Shown here in pieces: positions 59,265 to 64,000 of a DNA stretch of 64,000 nucleotides. Numbering within the stretch: position 1 is the first letter of the stretch; each line of letters opens with the position of its first letter. This DNA comes from a virus: positions 1 through 64,000 of IMG/VR virus record IMGVR_UViG_3300009285_002879, one strand, 5' to 3'. The position numbers and the translations under genes were made by a program. The notes under the pieces are model-generated. The model worked only from the letters and a program-made list of their open reading frames with translations. It did not search any database and was not told where the DNA came from.

Positions 59265-59927
59265 TCACTGACCCATCTTGATTTTGGCTCCCACAGGAAC
59301 CTTGTTTTCCACCACAACAGGTGCCCATGGGTCTACCGCCACAAGGGCACCCCTGGCCGCCCCTACAGGAGACGGGGGTGGTGAACCATCCAGCATTACA
59401 CCTTCATCAGGGAAGGCGGTATTGGCCACCCTTGTCTCCGCCGACAAGGGCTTGACTACAGGCTTGAGGACCCGCTCCGGCTCTGGGGCTGCTGGGGGCA
59501 AACGTTCCTTGACAGGCTTTGCTGGTTTAGCTGGCTTCCCCCTGGCCTCATTGAGCTTCGAAACAGCATCCTCCACCACCTGTGAGGTATTGGTGCTCTG
59601 ATCTGGGCTTGCCAGATGGACCCCAGGAGCATCCCATGAGTCAGACCCGGGAGACCTGATTGACAAGGCCTCTGCGGCGACTTCAAGGAAGTGCATGGCC
59701 CGAAAGGGATCAAACTGATGATCCTCAGGGCTGGCAAACTGGGGATTGATGATTAGACGGTCTTTTTGCGTAGAAATTCTCTCTTGGAAATTTGAGCCTT
59801 GCCAGCCCGCATTGACACAAGTGGGGTTCCGACACCGCTTGCAGAATGTCTGCTTGAAGTCATTTGGGGGGACGTGCTGGTCGTTACATTCGGACAGCAG
59901 GTCCAGTTTACGCTTTGGATCTGGCAT
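59265..59927 (-). CDS. Cys-motif N-terminal, disordered C-terminal protein, 220 aa
   Basis: The N-terminal part has CNDQH, then FCKRCRNPTCVNAGWQGSNF and a basic-aromatic stretch (ERISTQKDRLIINPQFAS), typical of a small zinc-binding domain seen in several large phages but without known function to me. The second half is Pro/Ala/Val-rich and likely disordered (LPPAAPEPERVLKPVVKPL). ATG 59927 overlaps the previous gene's TGA (TGATG). It sits between the methyltransferase and the small genes after DNA polymerase. Confidence 0.65.
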   Translation of the reverse strand: MPDPKRKLDLLSECNDQHVPPNDFKQTFCKRCRNPTCVNAGWQGSNFQERISTQKDRLIINPQFASPEDHQFDPFRAMHFLEVAAEALSIRSPGSDSWDAPGVHLASPDQSTNTSQVVEDAVSKLNEARGKPAKPAKPVKERLPPAAPEPERVLKPVVKPLSAETRVANTAFPDEGVMLDGSPPPSPVGAARGALVAVDPWAPVVVENKVPVGAKIKMGQ

Positions 59928-60145
59928 CAGGACCACCAACCACGAGTATCAGCTATACACCACACGGCCTTGGCGATCCCTAAACGAATAGTGCCCCCAT
60001 CAAACCATTGGTCAAGAAGCCATCGATTGGCACGTCGTTTCCAGGACTCCTCATGGGCAGGATGGGCACAAGGTCCAGTGCTGTGAGGCATACGAGTGCA
60101 CCTGCCACCAATACCATCTAGTGGCTTCTGTCCACACCTATTCAT
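59927..60145 (-). CDS. Small Cys-rich protein, 72 aa
   Basis: ATG 60145 is supported by GGGAGG nine bases upstream; ATG 60154 has no spacing from that site. The product has Cys/His spacing (CGQKP, GGRCTRMPHSTGPCAHPAH) fit for a zinc site, followed by a Trp-rich basic helix (ESWKRRANRWLLDQWFDGG). It overlaps the previous gene's end by eight bases and the next start by one base (TGATG). Family unknown. Confidence 0.6.
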   Translation of the reverse strand: MNRCGQKPLDGIGGRCTRMPHSTGPCAHPAHEESWKRRANRWLLDQWFDGGTIRLGIAKAVWCIADTRGWWS

Positions 60146-60464
60146 TGAGGGCATCCTCCCTTGGGGTCAACCGCTTGACCAATTCCGTCCGAAGCTCTGT
60201 AATCCGAGCCTCTATCTGTTCAATCTGAGCCTCCAGGGGCACATCAGTTGTGGACTCCCCCCCATTGTCCTTGGCAAATCGGGCATGATGCAACTCCACC
60301 ATTGCAGTGGCTAGGTCCCACGGGATCTCCGGAATGGCCCCCGCATTAGAGAGTTCCTCCATGGCGATACACACCCGCAAAGTGTCGTCGGCAGTTCCGG
60401 CAACCACTTCGGCCACACTATGGACATTCCGCTCCAACTCATCCAATCGCTCTTCGATGGTCAT
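60138..60464 (-). CDS. Coiled-coil protein downstream of DNA polymerase, 108 aa
   Basis: Two charged helical parts (TIEERLDELERNVHSVAEVVA; PLEAQIEQIEARITELRTELVKRL) frame a mixed central stretch (AGAIPEIPWDLATAMVELHHARFA). It starts within the polymerase stop (ATGA 60461-60464), so it is coupled to the polymerase and could be an accessory factor. There is no recognised family. Confidence 0.65.
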   Translation of the reverse strand: MTIEERLDELERNVHSVAEVVAGTADDTLRVCIAMEELSNAGAIPEIPWDLATAMVELHHARFAKDNGGESTTDVPLEAQIEQIEARITELRTELVKRLTPREDALNE

Positions 60465-63400
60465 TCTAGCTCCACGTTAGGTATTGTACCGCCCCACACG
60501 GTAGACAGTACCCCTGTAATGTCCCCCCCCTCTGGATCCAGCACCCTGAGTCTGGCTGGTGCATTGGGGGACCCGCCCGCCATGATCCTGGCCAAAGGCT
60601 CCAACTCACTCAACCCAAGGGACTTGAGCTGATAGATCCTGACTGGACCATCCTTGGGGGGCGAGGAAGGTGGCTTGGACTGGGGTGTGGTTGTCTTCGG
60701 GGATGACGATGCCCTTTCCAAAGTGGTCCCCTGAGCCTCAGGAGGAGATACCACCTTCTTATCCTTCGGGACCAACCCCTTGAAACAGCCCTCTAGTTCA
60801 GGGGGGCAGACCCCATCCCTACGCATCTCTTTGAGGTTCCAATGCACGGTCCAATCCATCCCCATCTCTACATCGGATGTCAATGGGACGGGCCACTTGA
60901 GGTTCAGGATAGCCTTGTTGCGACACATAATAGGCACAAACGTGTCAAGGGCCTCTTCTAGGATGTCCTTATCAATCTCGAATACAAGCTCGTCATGCAT
61001 CGTGAGAAGCATGTGGACCTTCTCAAGCCAGTCTCGCTTCTTGCACTCCTTATAGATGAGCCCCATTGCCAGTTTGGTGATGTCAGCACTTGTGTTATGA
61101 GTAATCACCCCATCACACACGAAAGCATGGTCATCATCAAACACTTCGATGTCATACATGGTGACTAGGCCCATGTCATTGGACTTCTTGGTGACTCGTT
61201 CATAGTTATACCCCAGGGCAAATTGCATCCCTGTTGGAACCTCCACCTCAGGAACCATATCCAGGTACTTCAGGCACTGTGGTTTACTCCCGGACCCCGC
61301 CACTAGCCTCAGAACTGCGGACTTTTTATCGGAAGCCAAAGGGCCATAGGCCACAGTGGATGCCTTCACTACCCCACCAATCCAACTAGTCAAATCAGGA
61401 GGCATGAAGTATTTGTTGGACGACTGTGGGCACAATACCATGTCCATGGCCCGTTCTGTTTTGAAGTCTATGTTGTATCCCACCTGCTCTCTAAATGCCC
61501 ATCTATCCAGAACAGTTGTGCGCAAAGATCTGGGGGTATAATTTGCCCGTATTCCTAGGGTACCCAATAGATCCTGTGTGTCCTTGAGCAAGCCCTGGTT
61601 TGTGCTCCTTACCGAAAATCCAATAGAGCTGTCCAAGGACCCCCTTGTGTCCTCGCTCACTGTCCCATCTGCGCTGAAGTATCCCCGTAGAAATGCTGCC
61701 CGGTTCTCCTTTGACTCAGACCACACAGCACGGGGGAACCGCTTGGTGTAGGTATTTTGGTCTAATACCCCCAAAACATCCCTACAGAAGGTGCGGAATT
61801 CCTTATTGTGGACCTTTATCTCCCACATGGGAAGGTAGGGAGCACCCTTTTTTGTGGTTCCTTCTTTAGTCACCTTCTTACGGGCAATAGCGCCTGCATT
61901 CAAAAATTGATTGAGTCGCACTACCCATGAGTTTGCATATACTTGAGATGAGAACTCCGGGTAATCTCGGTTCTCCCCCACATGTACGATCAGATTCTCT
62001 TTACCAATCGACCCATCTCCGTAAACCATCCCCAGAAACTCCCACAAGTCTGGGTGATTTCCATCAATTAAGAAAGACTTGGAGTTGTGGGCCGTCATGC
62101 CCTTGTTGAACAGGTGACCCTCTTGCGGTCGGGCCTCCGACCTATATTGATACTTAGGGACACCCCACTCTATTGGCATTGCCCCTGTAGCTACCCAATC
62201 CCCTATCTGGAGGTCTTCCTGGGGTACCCACTTAAATCCCTGGGATGCCCATACCCTAAACAGATGCTCAGGGCTGGTCTGGGTTATCTTCCCACTTTCA
62301 AAAGTTGTAGTCCTGAGGAGTTTTTCCCCCGAGAACAACACTCTTCCAGGTGCCCATGCCTTTCCTGTCCAGACATCAAACCCATTGAACTCTCCTGCGG
62401 ACTGCCTATCCCACAATTCCTGGAGGGTGAGCAGACCAAGGGACGTTGGAATTCTGCTCTCGGGATGGAGGCAGCCTTGAACGGGGCTGTTCACTGAGTT
62501 TCGCTCAGCCTTGGACTTGATCCCACCCATAGCATGATCAATGTCTGGCATCGGAAGACGCCGACCAAATGCAGTGGTTACAAATTTGTGTTTTCTGGCA
62601 AACTTGTGCTTCTCTACCCACCATCCGGCAAGCACCTTGTAGGTTTTGTCAAACTCGTTCTTGATGCGCCAGCCCTCGTTCTTGTCGCACCCCACCGCAT
62701 TGACTACAGCATTCCCACCACCCCCGTAACAGAGGGCAAAATTGCAGCTATTATGCGTTATGATCCCATTGGCCCAATAGAGATGAGAACTAGTACCCAG
62801 ATGAAAATCCACACAGAGCCCTTTAGTTGCCGGAATAACCCTGATGATCTGATTTGTAACCTTCAACCTCCCTATGGGAATCTTCCGCAATCGAGCAATC
62901 TTTCCCGGGTGCTTCATATACTGCTTAAGAAAATACGAGTGTGACGTTGGAAGGTGGACTCGATAATACCACCGCCGATATGTTTTGTTCCAGGAAGGCT
63001 CTACCACGACATGCTTACCGCAGGCTTGCAGCACTGCCGCTATCTGACCGGCAAAGATGGCGTCCTTGGTGGTAATAGATGCCGCCCCGTCCACGGCCAC
63101 AGTACCATCTGTATCCATCAGACCACCAAGGAAGCGGTATATAGCCTTAGGCCCTGATTTTAGCACCCAAGGTGGAATACGGAGTGTCCGGTTTGCTTTA
63201 CCCTTTCCAACCCCCTGGCACTCAAACACCAAACCAAGGTGTTCTAAAAATCTAGCCAAAATGGCACTACCCAGATAGACACCTTCGGGTCGTCTAACCG
63301 GTTTAAGCCCCAAATCATTGCAGGTACCCACAAGAATGTCCTGCCACAGCCGGTAAGGTACCCCCAGCCGGTCTACCTTATCAATATGACCATGAACAAT

Positions 63401-64000
63401 CATGCTACTTGCGGTGCGAGTAGCCCCGTCTCCTGATATCAGCCCAGCGAAATATGCCATTGCGTAGTTTGGGGTATATATGCAAGGCGGGACACACTCG
63501 TTCAGTTTAATCTGAATGGGTTCGAATGGAAGGTCAGAAATCAGGGGCATACTTGTAGGCACTGCTAAATAGTCCCCCCTCCCCAACCCCTCATGCAGCG
63601 TCTTCACACTCCCATCGGCCAACTTGATGCCATGGTTATCGGAACATGTCAAGATACCATGAGTTGTGACCACATGATATAAGGGCTTGACATCCCCGTA
63701 GTAATTCTCCATTATTGGGGCCCAAGTTTCCCCTGCCCAAACTGACCCGGATGAAGACACAAAGGTGTCTGGTGCTCCCACACCCACCACCCCTCCAATA
63801 GTATGAACCCCCTCCGGACGAACCACTAAAGTATCTGGGTGCACACATTTGGAATCTCCCCTCAGCTTCTTCCAGTCAGCCCGGTTAATAGCGTCCGCTC
63901 CGAATATTGCCAATCCAGTAAGGGTGTGGAGGTCCCCTATCTTGTCACTACCACAGGTGGGACAATATGGAGGTGGGGCTTCAGGGGTACATGTCCCGTC
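60461..64000 (-). CDS. polA: Family A DNA polymerase, partial, with two inteins
   Basis: The frame is open through the right window edge, so the 5' part (exonuclease, thumb) is missing. Extein blocks: DLHTLTGLAIFG, then helix O region RADWKKLRGDSK / SCNFALCYGG, the WWVEKH and TAFGRRLPMP segments, NSPVQG / TSADITKLAM and the HDELVFE motif C (973-979). Numbering is from 63913. Two inteins interrupt at K/S and G/T (separate entries). Just before DLHT lies CPTCG (a CxxC pair in the last 30 codons), an unusual zinc-knuckle insertion. The ~115-residue C-terminal tail is Pro/Ser-rich plus a small beta domain. The product replicates phage DNA. Confidence 0.92.
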   Translation of the reverse strand, partial: DGTCTPEAPPPYCPTCGSDKIGDLHTLTGLAIFGADAINRADWKKLRGDSKCVHPDTLVVRPEGVHTIGGVVGVGAPDTFVSSSGSVWAGETWAPIMENYYGDVKPLYHVVTTHGILTCSDNHGIKLADGSVKTLHEGLGRGDYLAVPTSMPLISDLPFEPIQIKLNECVPPCIYTPNYAMAYFAGLISGDGATRTASSMIVHGHIDKVDRLGVPYRLWQDILVGTCNDLGLKPVRRPEGVYLGSAILARFLEHLGLVFECQGVGKGKANRTLRIPPWVLKSGPKAIYRFLGGLMDTDGTVAVDGAASITTKDAIFAGQIAAVLQACGKHVVVEPSWNKTYRRWYYRVHLPTSHSYFLKQYMKHPGKIARLRKIPIGRLKVTNQIIRVIPATKGLCVDFHLGTSSHLYWANGIITHNSCNFALCYGGGGNAVVNAVGCDKNEGWRIKNEFDKTYKVLAGWWVEKHKFARKHKFVTTAFGRRLPMPDIDHAMGGIKSKAERNSVNSPVQGCLHPESRIPTSLGLLTLQELWDRQSAGEFNGFDVWTGKAWAPGRVLFSGEKLLRTTTFESGKITQTSPEHLFRVWASQGFKWVPQEDLQIGDWVATGAMPIEWGVPKYQYRSEARPQEGHLFNKGMTAHNSKSFLIDGNHPDLWEFLGMVYGDGSIGKENLIVHVGENRDYPEFSSQVYANSWVVRLNQFLNAGAIARKKVTKEGTTKKGAPYLPMWEIKVHNKEFRTFCRDVLGVLDQNTYTKRFPRAVWSESKENRAAFLRGYFSADGTVSEDTRGSLDSSIGFSVRSTNQGLLKDTQDLLGTLGIRANYTPRSLRTTVLDRWAFREQVGYNIDFKTERAMDMVLCPQSSNKYFMPPDLTSWIGGVVKASTVAYGPLASDKKSAVLRLVAGSGSKPQCLKYLDMVPEVEVPTGMQFALGYNYERVTKKSNDMGLVTMYDIEVFDDDHAFVCDGVITHNTSADITKLAMGLIYKECKKRDWLEKVHMLLTMHDELVFEIDKDILEEALDTFVPIMCRNKAILNLKWPVPLTSDVEMGMDWTVHWNLKEMRRDGVCPPELEGCFKGLVPKDKKVVSPPEAQGTTLERASSSPKTTTPQSKPPSSPPKDGPVRIYQLKSLGLSELEPLARIMAGGSPNAPARLRVLDPEGGDITGVLSTVWGGTIPNVELE
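61094..62473 (-). mobile_element. Intein 2 in DNA polymerase, LAGLIDADG type, 460 aa
   Basis: Polymerase residues 481-940. It begins CLHPESRIPTSLGL (Cys 1) and ends GVITHN with Thr as +1 extein residue. Splicing block B is TSPEH (546-550) and block F is MYDIEVFDDDHAFVCDG. Two LAGLIDADG motifs, LGMVYGDGSIG (627-637) and LRGYFSADGTV (742-752), mark a homing endonuclease. It lies exactly between NSPVQG and TSADI, the polymerase motif next to the catalytic site, so splicing is needed for activity. Confidence 0.93.
62750..63847 (-). mobile_element. Intein 1 in DNA polymerase, LAGLIDADG type, 366 aa
   Basis: Polymerase residues 23-388. It starts CVHPDTLVVRPEG (Cys 1), has the block B area ILTCSDNH, block F CVDFHLGTSSHLYWANG and ends GIITHN with Ser as +1. 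LAGLIDADG motifs: FAGLISGDGA (155-164) and FLGGLMDTDGTV (261-272). It interrupts the O-helix region (dNTP binding) between DSK and SCNFALCYGG. Both the protein-splicing and the endonuclease parts appear complete. Confidence 0.93.

Overview
The window is a 64 kb piece of a large tailed double-stranded DNA phage with a contractile (myovirus-type) tail. The evidence is a gp25-like / baseplate J-like / tail protein I-like gene run, several very long beta-rich virion proteins, a phage-style family A DNA polymerase, PIN-PhoH, a tandem cold-shock protein and tight packing with many 4-base ATGA/GTGA stop-start overlaps. No bacterial chromosomal gene, rRNA or tRNA is visible, so it reads as a free phage genome rather than a prophage edge. 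The code is standard (TAA, TAG and TGA are all stops). A small lipobox protein fits a Gram-negative host, but the host cannot be named.

Layout: (1) 166-2628 (+), seven small genes of mostly unknown function, including two Cys-rich proteins and a 33-residue membrane peptide. (2) 2625-3892 (-), an HNH endonuclease coupled to a possible virion protein. (3) 4029-6139 (+), a PD-(D/E)XK-like nuclease coupled to a SNF2-type helicase. (4) 6184-20165 (+), virion genes including a 3,642-residue giant. (5) 20288-22687 (+), a cassette with a CoaB-like/class II aldolase fusion, a SAM methyltransferase and a Cys-rich protein. (6) 22684-25380 (-), a proteasome/HslV-like Ntn-hydrolase, an HNH endonuclease and a metallophosphoesterase. 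(7) 25577-46547 (-), the baseplate/tail-fibre block with PIN-PhoH inside it; at its head sit a ribbon-helix-helix gene and a GIY-YIG endonuclease. (8) 46643-50568 (+), a second phosphoesterase and a RlaP-like nucleotidyltransferase with a related HNH endonuclease on each side. (9) 50576-57354 (-), a protein with the LRSxLIR N-terminal motif, a metallopeptidase-GNAT fusion, cold-shock protein, an IscB/IsrB-like RNA-guided nuclease homologue and a lipoprotein. (10) 57716-64000 (-), DNA methyltransferase, small genes and DNA polymerase I, interrupted by two LAGLIDADG inteins and cut by the right window edge.

The most striking theme is the load of selfish or mobile nucleases: four HNH, one GIY-YIG, two intein endonucleases and one HNH-less IscB-like protein within 64 kb. 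The last has a hairpin-rich leader that may be a guide RNA scaffold. The second theme is uncommon enzymes: the CoaB-aldolase fusion, the Ntn-hydrolase with the exact proteasome T1/D17/K33 spacing, and the HExxH peptidase fused to a GNAT domain. All functional calls come from motif recognition by eye; no database search was run.
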